Both the position numbers and the translations under genes were made by a program. 64,000 bases of DNA, from positions 10,138-74,137 of the forward strand of contig JBBRDT010000004.1 in assembly GCA_038203635.1 (NCBI GenBank), given 5' to 3'. The notes under the pieces were generated by a model. The model was not told the DNA's origin, searched no databases, and worked only from the letters and a program-made list of their open reading frames with translations. The stretch's first letter is position 1; every line of letters starts with the position of its first letter. Source of the stretch: DASRIA01 sp038203635. GTDB taxonomy: Bacteria > Actinomycetota > Thermoleophilia > Solirubrobacterales > JBBDJG01. Below are positions 9,374 through 17,526 of this stretch, piece by piece.

Positions 9374-9994
9374 ATGGTGATCGGGAAGGACTTTGCCTGG
9401 GCGCACCTACCGAAGACGGGTGGGGACGCAACCCTCTCGATGTTCAGGGTGTTCATCGACCTGGTCGAGTTTGCCGATCGCGAGGACTCCAACGACAAGC
9501 ACGCGAACTTTCGCGGGCGCGCGCAGCGGATTCGCGGCAAGCTGTTGGTGATGAACATCCGGCGCCTTCCCGCGTGGGTCCTGAGCCGCGCCCAGCACGT
9601 CTCGCGCCGGGGCATGTACCCCGACTACGAGCCCATACCGATGGCCAGGGCAAACGACCTCGCGGACAGCTCCTTTCCCGACAGCCGCCTGATGCTCCAC
9701 ACCGACGACGGCTGGTTCTGGCCGGATCACTGGCTGCGAGTGGAGACGCTCGCGGCCGACTTCCTCGACTTCGTGTCCGACCTGCGGGACGTGAGCGACA
9801 GCGAGCGCAAACGCGTGATGGCCCTGGGACCGGTCAACTCGGCGGAGTACGACCACCAGCTGGCGCGCTGGTTCACCCCCGAGCAGGTCCGGCGCATGTA
9901 CCTCAACAACCCCTCCTGGGCCACTCTCGAGCAGGAGCTGTACGGCGACCTCTACGAGCTGGAGGACGAGGTGGAAATCCGGAGGGTCTCCTGA
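9374..9994 (+). CDS. Short sulfotransferase-like protein
   Basis: The ATG at 9374 follows a 13-nt gap, one of the few small gaps in this run. The product is 206 residues, shorter than the other sulfotransferases and without their beta domain. FAWAHLPKTGG (H11 to G17) is the phosphosulfate-loop form used by the carbohydrate sulfotransferase families that begin with an H-x-P-K-T/S-G motif near the N-terminus. A clear 3'-phosphate motif of the RDF type is not visible, so the active site may be divergent or the enzyme degraded. Its stop overlaps the next ATG by one base (TGATG). Fold assignment is fair; activity is uncertain. Confidence 0.68.
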   Translation: MVIGKDFAWAHLPKTGGDATLSMFRVFIDLVEFADREDSNDKHANFRGRAQRIRGKLLVMNIRRLPAWVLSRAQHVSRRGMYPDYEPIPMARANDLADSSFPDSRLMLHTDDGWFWPDHWLRVETLAADFLDFVSDLRDVSDSERKRVMALGPVNSAEYDHQLARWFTPEQVRRMYLNNPSWATLEQELYGDLYELEDEVEIRRVS

Positions 9995-11334
9995 TGGCCG
10001 TCTGGGAGATCCTCGAGCTGGTCGAGCCCAAGGAGTCCGAGGAGCACCTCCGGACCTGGTTCATCGAGGTCCCGCGCCGCAGCCCGGAGGACGTGCTCGC
10101 GCGGGGCGACCGGTTCACGATCGACATCAAGGGCTGGGTGGTGGGCCGCCACGCGCGGGCGACCGCGGTCGAACTCATCTACCACGACCAGCTCGTGCAC
10201 ACGTCGCCGGTGCGGGGAGCGCGGCCCGACCTCGTGCCGGCCTTCCCCGATCTCGACCCCGAGCTCGACATGCACTTCCATTCGATGGTCGGCATCGTCG
10301 GGATGCGGCCCGAGTTCGAGCTCGAGGTCCGGGCCGTGCTCGAGAACGGGATGCGGGTGCCGATGGCGCACATGCGCGTGCGACACCAGCCACTGCGCAC
10401 CGGCTACGACCCCGTGCTCCGTCCCATCGCCGTGACCTGCCTCGGCCGCAGCGGAACGACCTGGCTCATGCGCATGCTGAGGCATCACCCCGACGTAGTG
10501 GTGTACGACCGCTACCCGTACGAGCAGGGCTTTGCCAAGTACTGGATGCACATGCTGCGCGTGCTTTCGCAGCCTGCCGACCACATCAACTCGGCCGAAA
10601 ACGAAAGCTTCTACAACGAGATCTTCGAACTCGGCTACAACCCTTTCTACGACGTGGTCGTATCGCAGCAGAAGGAGGCACGCGAATGGCTCGGCCGCGA
10701 ATACGTCGAGCAGCTCGGCCGGTTCTGCCAGTCCAGCATTGACGGCCTTTACACGACCATCGCCGCGGCGCAGGGTCAAGGGCCACCGAAATTCTTCGCG
10801 GAGAAGCATCAATGGCCCAACTATGTCCCGGTGCTGATGTGGGAGCTGTACCCGCAGGCGAAGGAGATCTTCCTGGTGCGTGACTTCCGCGACATGGTGT
10901 TCTCGATCCTCGCGTTCGATCGCAAGCGCGGATACTCCGGCTTCGGGCGTCCCGAGGGAGTCAACGACGAGGAGTACGTGCGCACAGAGCTGCACAAGAT
11001 GGCGGTTAACCTGCGCAAGAGCTGGATGACCCGTAAGGATCGGGCGCACTTGGTGCGCTACGAGGACCTGGTCCACAAGCCGACCGAGACGGCTCGTGCA
11101 GTCCTCGAGTATCTGGAGCTGGACGCCTCGGATGAACAAGTCATGCGGTTGCTTGCGGCCGGCTCGGAGGACACCGACGAGCTGCGCCAGCACCGTACGT
11201 CCCAGAAGGCCGAGGAGTCGATCGGGCGGTGGCGGCATGAGGGCGATGAGCACCTCCGCGAGCTCTGCAACGAGGTGTTCGGCGACATCCTCGGCGACTT
11301 CGGGTATTCCGACGTTGGCTACGTCGGCCAGTAG
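9994..11334 (+). CDS. PAPS-dependent sulfotransferase 3 with N-terminal beta domain
   Basis: The ATG at 9994 shares its first base with the previous stop and is preceded by a GGAGGG ribosome-binding site. The 446 residues have the same architecture as sulfotransferases 1 and 2: an N-terminal beta domain (FTIDIKGWVVGRHARATAV), phosphosulfate loop LGRSGTTWL (from residue 150), RDFRDM (from residue 296) and SIGRWRHEG at the C-terminus. The acceptor-side middle region, rich in Tyr and Asn (YNEIFELGYNPFYDV), differs from the other two, which fits a different acceptor. The next gene follows after a 14-nt gap. Confidence 0.88.
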   Translation: MAVWEILELVEPKESEEHLRTWFIEVPRRSPEDVLARGDRFTIDIKGWVVGRHARATAVELIYHDQLVHTSPVRGARPDLVPAFPDLDPELDMHFHSMVGIVGMRPEFELEVRAVLENGMRVPMAHMRVRHQPLRTGYDPVLRPIAVTCLGRSGTTWLMRMLRHHPDVVVYDRYPYEQGFAKYWMHMLRVLSQPADHINSAENESFYNEIFELGYNPFYDVVVSQQKEAREWLGREYVEQLGRFCQSSIDGLYTTIAAAQGQGPPKFFAEKHQWPNYVPVLMWELYPQAKEIFLVRDFRDMVFSILAFDRKRGYSGFGRPEGVNDEEYVRTELHKMAVNLRKSWMTRKDRAHLVRYEDLVHKPTETARAVLEYLELDASDEQVMRLLAAGSEDTDELRQHRTSQKAEESIGRWRHEGDEHLRELCNEVFGDILGDFGYSDVGYVGQ

Positions 11335-11348
11335 GCGACAGGCCTGAC

Positions 11349-12506
11349 GTGCCCACCTTGTTGGTCGGCGGCTCGGTCGCGCAACGCCCGGGCAGCGGAG
11401 GGCACACCTGGGTCTTCCTGCAGTACCTGCTCGGCTTCCGGCGCCTCGGCTACGACGCCGTGCTCGTGGACCGGCTGGAGCCGGACATGTGCCTCGACGA
11501 GAGCGGTCAGCCGTGTGAGCCCGAGCGCTCGGTGAACGTGAGGTACACCGCGGAGGTGATGGCGCGCTTCGGGCTCGGCGACCGCTGGGCGGTGCTCGTC
11601 GACGGCGGGGCCCGCGCGCTGGGCATGAGCCGCGCGGCAGTCGAACGCGCGGCGGACGAGGCGGAACTGATCCTGAACGTGAACGGCTTCGTCGACGATC
11701 CGGACGTGATGTCGCGCGTGGGGCTGCGCGCGTACCTCGACATCGATCCCGGGTTCGGGCAGATGTGGAGGGCGCTCGACCTGCACGACATGTTCACCGG
11801 CCACGAAGCGTTCGTGACCATCGGCGAACGCATCGGAGCAGCGGACTGCACCGTCCCCGCCTGCGGCCTCGACTGGATCACGACACCCCAGCCGGTGGTG
11901 CTGGGCGAGTGGGAGGCACAGCCGCCGGCGCCGGACGGCAGCTTCACCTCCGTCGCGAGCTGGCGCGGGCCCTTTGCCCCGATCGAGTACGAGGGCGTGA
12001 CCTACGGCCTGCGCGTGCACGAGTTCCGCCGTTTTGCCGAGCTGCCGCGCCGCTCGAACGAGCGGTTCGAGGTGGCGCTGGACATCCACGAGGCCGAGAC
12101 GGCAGACCTCGACCTGCTGGCCGCGAACGGCTGGCGCCTGGCCGACCCAATTCTGGCTGCGGGCGATCCCTGGGCCTACCGCGAGTACGTGCAGCGCTCC
12201 AAGGCCGAGCTGATGGTGGCGAAGGGCATGTACGTGAAGAGCCGCAGCGGCTGGATGAGCGATCGCAGCATCTGCTATCTCGCCAGCGGCCGGCCCGTCG
12301 TGGCTCAGGAGACCGGGTTCTCGGAGCTGTACCCGGCCGGGTCCGGCCTGCTCGCCTTCGACGATCTCGACGGTGCGGTGTCGTGCGCCGAGCAGGTCGC
12401 AGAAGACTACGCGCGCCACAGCCGAGCGGCCCGCGAGGTAGCCGAGGAGCACTTCGACTCGGACAAGGTCCTGCGGCGGCTCCTGAATGAGCTTGGGATA
12501 CCCTAG
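11349..12506 (+). CDS. GT-B-like glycosyltransferase paralogue A
   Basis: The start is the GTG at 11349; the 385 residues match the length of two paralogues at 15218 and 16372. Shared landmarks are an N-terminal Rossmann strand with a glycine-rich turn (LVGGSV, then GGHTWVFLQYLLGF), a central AYLDIDPGF strand, a DW..PPV segment, and a C-terminal donor-binding region with WMSDRSICYLASGRPVVAQ followed by a GF and a PAGSGLLAF loop. This resembles the C-terminal lobe of GT-B glycosyltransferases where the end of a beta-strand binds the nucleotide sugar. No specific GT family can be named with confidence. Its place between sulfotransferases and methyltransferases points to glycan assembly. Confidence 0.72.
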   Translation: MPTLLVGGSVAQRPGSGGHTWVFLQYLLGFRRLGYDAVLVDRLEPDMCLDESGQPCEPERSVNVRYTAEVMARFGLGDRWAVLVDGGARALGMSRAAVERAADEAELILNVNGFVDDPDVMSRVGLRAYLDIDPGFGQMWRALDLHDMFTGHEAFVTIGERIGAADCTVPACGLDWITTPQPVVLGEWEAQPPAPDGSFTSVASWRGPFAPIEYEGVTYGLRVHEFRRFAELPRRSNERFEVALDIHEAETADLDLLAANGWRLADPILAAGDPWAYREYVQRSKAELMVAKGMYVKSRSGWMSDRSICYLASGRPVVAQETGFSELYPAGSGLLAFDDLDGAVSCAEQVAEDYARHSRAAREVAEEHFDSDKVLRRLLNELGIP

Positions 12507-12512
12507 GCCGCC

Positions 12513-13094
12513 GTGTCCCAGGAGCAGACCCAGACCCAGCAGGAGCAGCAGCCGCACAGCCGGCGGCGCCTCAACTGGGGGTGCGGCGAGTGGGCGCAGC
12601 CCGGGTGGATCAACTCCGACATGAAGGAGGACGTCGGCGTGGACATCGTCGCCGACATCCGCGACGGTCTGCCGCTCGAGTCCGACAGCATCGACTACGC
12701 GGTGTCGATCCACTCGTTGCCGGAGCTCCCTTTCTCCGAGATCGTTCCCGCCCTGGTCGAGCTGCGGCGCGTGCTGAAGCCCGGAGGGGTCCTGCGGCTG
12801 GCGCTGCCAGACCTCGACAGGGGCATCGAGGCGTATCACCGCAAGGACAGCAGCTACTTCAAGGTGCCCGATCAGGATGCGAAGAGCGTGGGCGCGAAGT
12901 TCGTGACGCAGATGGTCTGGTACGGCTACTCGCGCAGCCTGTTCACGCACGAGTTCATCGAAGAGCAGCTCCAGAAGGCGGGCTTCACCCGGGTGGACCA
13001 CTGCTCCTTCCGGCGGACCGCCTGCCCGTACCCGGAGATCGTGGACCTCGACAACCGCGAGCGGGAAAGCCTCTTCGTGGAGGCGGTCAAATAG
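12513..13094 (+). CDS. SAM-dependent methyltransferase (class I)
   Basis: The start is the GTG at 12513, six nt after the previous stop. The 193-residue protein has a Gln-rich N-terminus and then RLNWGCGEW, the SAM-binding glycine loop of class I methyltransferases in the short form used by enzymes of surface-polysaccharide loci. IDYAVSIHSLPELPF and VLKPGGVLRLALPDLDRG are the later core strands. It would methylate a sugar hydroxyl or a small acceptor in the cytoplasm. A GGAGG within its 3' end (13079-13083) serves the following gene, whose start appears non-canonical. The acceptor is unknown. Confidence 0.82.
   Translation: MSQEQTQTQQEQQPHSRRRLNWGCGEWAQPGWINSDMKEDVGVDIVADIRDGLPLESDSIDYAVSIHSLPELPFSEIVPALVELRRVLKPGGVLRLALPDLDRGIEAYHRKDSSYFKVPDQDAKSVGAKFVTQMVWYGYSRSLFTHEFIEEQLQKAGFTRVDHCSFRRTACPYPEIVDLDNRERESLFVEAVK
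13079..13093 (+). promoter_or_regulatory. Shine-Dalgarno and probable AUA start
   Basis: GGAGG at 13079-13083 is followed after 7 nt by ATA at 13091. ATA overlaps the upstream stop as ATAG, mirroring the ATGA overlaps elsewhere in the locus. No ATG, GTG or TTG lies in frame near this site; CTG at 13103 is the nearest alternative, and the next GTG (13169) would remove a conserved N-terminal strand. Confidence 0.5.
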
Positions 13095-14047
13095 CCCGGG
13101 TCCTGTTCTACCGGGACTTCAAGCGTTTCACGGGCGGCGACCTCAAGGTCTGGGACTACTTCAACCACGTGCGCTCGGAGCCGCGCCATTCCGCGCACGT
13201 GCGCTTCAGCGCGGAGTCCGTGTGGGGTGCGGTCAACCCATGGGCTGCGGCCAAGGAATGCGTGCTCGCTCCCGGCGAGGACGTCGACATCGACGTCGTC
13301 TTCCTGTCCGGCACGGATTGGCGGCGCGTGATCCCCGAGGACCAGCGACCGCGCTACTCCAAGCCGGTCGTCAACCTCATCCAGCACGTACGGCACGGCT
13401 GTGAGAACGACCCGCTCGGGCGGCAAATGCTCCTGCGCTACAGCGCGATCCGCATCTGCGTGAGCCCGGAGGTCGAGCAGGCAATCCTGGCGACCGGCCG
13501 GGTGCGTGGGCCGGTGTTCACGATTCCCGACGCGATCGACGTGGCGCACGTCGAACGTCTCGCCGGCTCCGGGACCCGTGACGTGGACGTGCTGGTGGCG
13601 GCGAACAAGCAGCCCGAGCTCGGCCGATCGCTCGTGCGCAGGCTCCAGGCCGCCGGCCGCGACGTGCATCTGGTTGACAGCCGCATCCCGCGCGACCGGC
13701 TGGTCGCCCTGATGGGCCGCGCGCGCGTCACCGTGATGGTCCCGAACCCGAAGGAGGGCTTCTACCTGCCCGCCATCGAGGGCATGGCGGCAGGCACGGT
13801 GGTCGTGTGTCCGGACTGCGTCGGCAACCGCTCCTACTGCATCGACGGCGTGAACTCGTTCCGCCCCGCCTACGACGAAGATGCGATCGTAGACGCGGCC
13901 GAGCGCGCACTGGCCAGCGAGTCGCCGACCGAGGATCTGCTGCGCGCAGCGCGCGATACGGCGCGTGCCCACGACCTCGATGTGGAGCGGCGCGCCTTCC
14001 TCGACATCCTCGACCGCGTCGACGAGCTCTGGGCGGCCGCGGGCTAA
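13091..14047 (+). CDS. GT-B-type glycosyltransferase (probable AUA start)
   Basis: If translation begins at the ATA at 13091, the product is 318 residues starting IARVLFYRDFKRFTGG. The C-terminal half has the GT-B donor domain: VDVLVAANKQPELG, then a strand-turn with VMVPNPKEGFYLPAIEGMA, where the Glu of the EG..LPA motif would contact the sugar nucleotide, and VVVCPDCVGNRSYC. The N-terminal half is short for this fold. The gene ends the first + strand run; a methyltransferase gene converges on it 6 nt later. Its function in glycan assembly is supported by context; the sugar is unknown. Confidence 0.75.
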   Translation: MARVLFYRDFKRFTGGDLKVWDYFNHVRSEPRHSAHVRFSAESVWGAVNPWAAAKECVLAPGEDVDIDVVFLSGTDWRRVIPEDQRPRYSKPVVNLIQHVRHGCENDPLGRQMLLRYSAIRICVSPEVEQAILATGRVRGPVFTIPDAIDVAHVERLAGSGTRDVDVLVAANKQPELGRSLVRRLQAAGRDVHLVDSRIPRDRLVALMGRARVTVMVPNPKEGFYLPAIEGMAAGTVVVCPDCVGNRSYCIDGVNSFRPAYDEDAIVDAAERALASESPTEDLLRAARDTARAHDLDVERRAFLDILDRVDELWAAAG

Positions 14048-14053
14048 CCGCGT

Positions 14054-15130
14054 CTAAACGGGCTTGCGGAACAGCACGGCGTCCTGCTGGATGTCGAGCG
14101 CGCCTCCCGGAGAGAAGTCGAGCAGCTCGAGCCCCTGGCCGAGCACCTCGCGCACGTAGCGCTCGGGGTGATACGTGGCGCATCCGCTGCTGCCCGAGTG
14201 CTCGCCGTCGATGACCACGAGCTCGCCGGCCTCGAACCCGGGAGCGATCCGCTCGTGCTCCCCGGGGTGCTCGCGCATGTATTCCACCCGGCTGCGCCCG
14301 TGAAAGGTGGGTAGCAGGACCCCTCCGGGCTTGGTCACCCGCGACAGCTCCTCCATCCACCCCAGCTGCAGCTCGGCGTCGAGGTGCGTGAAGATCGACA
14401 GGGCATAGACGAAGTCGAAGAGGTCGTCGTCGAAGGGCAGCGGCGGCTCGAGCTGATTGACGCGAAAGTCGCCGAACGAAAGGTTCTCGGCGCACCACTG
14501 CACGAGGTAAGGGTTGTAGTCCGACCCGTACAGCTTCGCCTCCGTGAGGTCGGGCCAGTGCCGGATCACACGGCCACACCCACACCCGAAATCGAGGAGG
14601 GTGCCGAGCGCGGACGGCTGCACGCCGTTGCGAACGAGCATCTCGGCAATCCACGTCGTCGCGTAGCGTCCGTAGCGGTGGAACTCCTCCGGTTTTATCC
14701 AGCCCGCCACCAACGCGACCATCTCGGGCGGAGGGACCGGCAGCCCGTCCTGCGCGATCGCAGGCTCAGCTCCGTCGAGGTCCAGCGCATAGATGTGGCA
14801 GGCGTCTTCGTCTGCCGGTATGCGCCGCAGCTGCGTGCGCAGGAATCTCCTCAGCTCGGGGTGGCGCTCCATCCACGGATACACCTCCGAGGGGACCGGG
14901 ACGTACTGCATCCCGTTCGTCCGGAAACGCTCGATGCGGACACCGACGTGTGCGCTCGTCAACTCCGCCCGCCCGACGTCGAGCACCACCTTGCCCGTGG
15001 TCCTGGCGTCGAGGTCGGGCATCTCGCCCGGCTCGTTGACGAGCACGCCCACCCGCGCCCAGTACGGAAGGGTGAAGCGCACCTCGCGTTCCACCGGCCC
15101 GAACCTGTCGATCGACCTCTGCGCCCCCAC
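14054..15130 (-). CDS. SAM methyltransferase with N-terminal repeat module, copy 1
   Basis: This is the only minus-strand gene of the glycan locus, starting with GTG at 15130. Residues about 46-118 of 358 form a diverged copy of the locus module (GMQYVPVPSEVYPWMERHPEL, then CHIYAL). A linker with LPVPPPEM leads to the methyltransferase core: LLDFGCGCGRVIRHW (about residues 178-192), GSDYNPYLVQWC, LFDFVYALSIFTHLD and TKPGGVLLPTF. A paralogue with the same architecture lies on the opposite strand at 18541. Methylation of a glycan sugar is likely. Inverted orientation means it needs its own promoter, probably in the 87-nt gap before 15218. Confidence 0.85.
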   Translation of the reverse strand: MGAQRSIDRFGPVEREVRFTLPYWARVGVLVNEPGEMPDLDARTTGKVVLDVGRAELTSAHVGVRIERFRTNGMQYVPVPSEVYPWMERHPELRRFLRTQLRRIPADEDACHIYALDLDGAEPAIAQDGLPVPPPEMVALVAGWIKPEEFHRYGRYATTWIAEMLVRNGVQPSALGTLLDFGCGCGRVIRHWPDLTEAKLYGSDYNPYLVQWCAENLSFGDFRVNQLEPPLPFDDDLFDFVYALSIFTHLDAELQLGWMEELSRVTKPGGVLLPTFHGRSRVEYMREHPGEHERIAPGFEAGELVVIDGEHSGSSGCATYHPERYVREVLGQGLELLDFSPGGALDIQQDAVLFRKPV

Positions 15131-15217
15131 TCTCCCGTACCTTACGCGGCCGCGTCACCGGGCGTGTGGGTGCGATTGCGATAATTGGCAGATGTACCCG
15201 CGCGATGCTCTGTCTGC
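15131..15217. other. Divergent intergenic region, probable promoters
   Basis: This 87-nt gap separates the minus-strand methyltransferase from the second + strand run. A TGCGATAAT resembling an extended -10 lies near 15177-15185, oriented toward 15218; no convincing -35 accompanies it. A TTG at 15185 is an in-frame alternative start for the downstream gene but would add an 11-residue tail that the paralogues lack. Confidence 0.35.
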
Positions 15218-16375
15218 ATGGCCACCGTCCTAGTCGGCGGGGCGGTTGCCAACAAGCTGCACAACGGCGGAGAGGCGTGGGTGCGGCTGAGCTGGATACG
15301 AGGCCTGCGGAAACTCGGTCTCGACGTATGGTTCGTCGAGCAGATCGACGCCGGCACCTGCGTCGACGCCGCCGGCTCGCCGGCGGCGTTCGGCGATTCC
15401 GAGAACCGCCGCTACTTCGAGACCGTGATGGCCGAGTTCGGGCTGACCGATCGCGCGTCCCTGCTGTACGAGGACGGCGCCGAGACGGCGGGACCGTCAC
15501 TCGACGAGCTTGCCGACGTGGCGGCCGAGGCCGACCTGCTCGTCAACATCAGCGGACACCTGCAGGTACCCGACCTGATGCGCCGGGTGCGACGCAGGGC
15601 CTACGTGGACCTCGACCCCGGGTTCACGCAGTTCTGGCACGCCGACGGCTGGACCGGCCTCGCGGGGCATGACTCGTACTTCACCGTTGGGGAGAACATC
15701 GGCAGGCCTGGATGCGAAATCCCGACCGGCGGCATCGACTGGCTACCCGTGCCGCCCCCGGTGGTGCTGGAGGACTGGCCACTCTGCGATCACGGGCCCT
15801 TTGGGTCGTTCACGACCGTCGGGGCCTGGCGCGGCGCCTTCGGCGTGATCGAGCGTGAGGGGCGCACCTACGGGCTGAAGGTGCACGAGTTCCGCAAGGT
15901 GATCGAGCTTCCGACCCAGGTCCCCCACCGCTTCGAGATCGCGCTCGACATATACCCGGGCGACGAGCGCGACCGCGAGTCGCTGGAGGCCAATGGCTGG
16001 CACCTGCTTCGTCCCGCCGAGACGGTCCGCGGGCCGCTCGACTTCCGGCGCTTCGTGCAGCGCTCTGGAGCCGAGTTCTCGGTCGCGCAGGGCATCTACG
16101 TGGACACGAACAGCGGCTGGTTCAGCGACCGCAGCGTGCGGTACCTGGCTTCGGGCCGTCCCGCGCTCCTGCAGGACACCGGCTTCAGCCAGAACTACCC
16201 GGTCGGCGAGGGTCTGGTCGCGTTTCGCACGGTCGCGGAGGCGGCCGCGGGAGCACAGCGCATCGCCGCCGACTACGAAGCGCACCGCGGCGCGGCGCGG
16301 GCCCTCGCCGAGGAGCGCTTCGACTCCGACAAGGTGCTGCCCCGTTTCCTGGAGCAGGCAGGCCTGGGCCGGTGA
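15218..16375 (+). CDS. GT-B-like glycosyltransferase paralogue B
   Basis: ATG at 15218 gives MATVLVGGAVAN and 385 residues, matching paralogue A at its start and in length, so it is preferred over the TTG at 15185. Shared landmarks are WVRLSWIRGLRKLGLDVWFVEQID, shortened here to its WV...FVEQID pattern, AYVDLDPGFTQFWH, GGIDWLPVPPPVVL and FSDRSVRYLASGRPALLQD. A conserved EERFDSDKVLPRFLEQ helix closes the protein. Overlap with the next gene is 4 nt (GTGA). It is probably a nucleotide-sugar-dependent transferase acting in the cytoplasm; family and sugar cannot be named. Confidence 0.72.
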   Translation: MATVLVGGAVANKLHNGGEAWVRLSWIRGLRKLGLDVWFVEQIDAGTCVDAAGSPAAFGDSENRRYFETVMAEFGLTDRASLLYEDGAETAGPSLDELADVAAEADLLVNISGHLQVPDLMRRVRRRAYVDLDPGFTQFWHADGWTGLAGHDSYFTVGENIGRPGCEIPTGGIDWLPVPPPVVLEDWPLCDHGPFGSFTTVGAWRGAFGVIEREGRTYGLKVHEFRKVIELPTQVPHRFEIALDIYPGDERDRESLEANGWHLLRPAETVRGPLDFRRFVQRSGAEFSVAQGIYVDTNSGWFSDRSVRYLASGRPALLQDTGFSQNYPVGEGLVAFRTVAEAAAGAQRIAADYEAHRGAARALAEERFDSDKVLPRFLEQAGLGR

Positions 16376-17526
16376 CCGGCGGCCGGCTGCGCATCGTGGT
16401 GAGCGGCATGATCGCCGCCGTGCCGCACCATGGCGGCGCCACCTGGGCGGTGCTCCAGTACCTGCTCGGGTTCCGGGACCTCGGGCACGAGGTCGTATTC
16501 GTCGAGCAGATCGACCCCGGGTCGCTGCGCCCCACCGGGTCGTCCCTCGGCGAGTCCGACAACCACGCCTACATGCGTTCCGTCGCCGAGCGCTTCGGGC
16601 TCGGCGACAGTTGGGCGCTGCTCGAAGAGGGCACGTACCGCACCGCCGGCCTGACGTATGACGCGCTGCGAGCGGCCGCCCGCGACGCGGACGTGCTGAT
16701 CAACATCTCGGGGATCCTGACCGACGAGAACCTGATGGCCGCCGCGCGCACGAAGGTCTACCTCGACCTCGACCCCGCGTTCAACCAACTCTGGCACGCC
16801 CAGGGCATCGACATGCACTTCGAGGGGCACGACTGCTTCGTGACGGTCGGCCAGGCGATCGGCACACCGGACTGCACCATCCCCACGTCCGGCATCGACT
16901 GGATCCCGACCGTGCCGCCCGTACAGCTCGAGCACTGGCCCGTCGCCGCGGGCGGCGCCCGGTTCACGACGATCGGCAACTGGCGCGGCTACGGCTCCGT
17001 CGAGCACGAGGGCGTCAAGTACGGCCAGAAGGCCCACTCCATGCGCGACCTGATGGCGCTCGCCGCGCGCACCGACACGCCCTTCCTGCTCGCGCTCGAC
17101 ATCCATCCGGGCGAGACGCCGGACCTCGAGGCGCTCGATCGCAACGGTTGGCAGATCGTCGCCCCCGCAACCGTCGCCGCAGACCCCGACTCATACAAGG
17201 AATTCATCGCCGGCTCGCAGGCCGAGCTCGGGATCGCCAAGAGCGGCTACGTCCTTTCCCGGTGCGGGTGGTTCAGCGATCGCAGCGCCTGCTATCTGGC
17301 ATCCGGAAAGCCGGTGGTGGCGCAGGACACCGCCTTCGCGCGGTTCCTGCCGACCGGCGCCGGACTGCTGTCCTTCGCATCCGAGGACGATGCGCTCGCC
17401 GGCGTCGAGGACGTTCGCTCCGACTACGCCCGCCACGCCCGGGCCGCGCGAGAGATCGCCGAGGAGCACCTCGACTCGCGCAAGGTTCTGGCGGGCTTGC
17501 TCGAGCGCATCGGAGGCGCGGCTTGA
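16372..17526 (+). CDS. GT-B-like glycosyltransferase paralogue C
   Basis: The GTG at 16372 overlaps the preceding stop. The 384 residues align end to end with paralogues A and B: GGATWAVLQYLLGF, VFVEQIDPGSL, VYLDLDPAFNQLWHAQG, SGIDWIPTVPPVQLEHW, FSDRSACYLASGKPVVAQD and a terminal EEHLDSRKVLAGLLER helix. B and C are adjacent and share the VEQID and LDPxFxQxWHA phrases that A has in changed form, so B/C look like the more recent tandem duplication. Three copies suggest three linkages in one repeat unit, or one linkage with branch variants; this is inference. Confidence 0.72.
   Translation: MTGGRLRIVVSGMIAAVPHHGGATWAVLQYLLGFRDLGHEVVFVEQIDPGSLRPTGSSLGESDNHAYMRSVAERFGLGDSWALLEEGTYRTAGLTYDALRAAARDADVLINISGILTDENLMAAARTKVYLDLDPAFNQLWHAQGIDMHFEGHDCFVTVGQAIGTPDCTIPTSGIDWIPTVPPVQLEHWPVAAGGARFTTIGNWRGYGSVEHEGVKYGQKAHSMRDLMALAARTDTPFLLALDIHPGETPDLEALDRNGWQIVAPATVAADPDSYKEFIAGSQAELGIAKSGYVLSRCGWFSDRSACYLASGKPVVAQDTAFARFLPTGAGLLSFASEDDALAGVEDVRSDYARHARAAREIAEEHLDSRKVLAGLLERIGGAA

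Noticed and set aside
9502..9513. Second copy of the ileS-side 12-mer as a sign of a dispersed repeat
   Set aside because: Only one arm is present, inside a coding region, without the partner arm or inner stem; chance is sufficient.
11319..13001. A 560-codon minus-strand frame
   Set aside because: It is the antisense of the glycosyltransferase and methyltransferase genes and has no domain.
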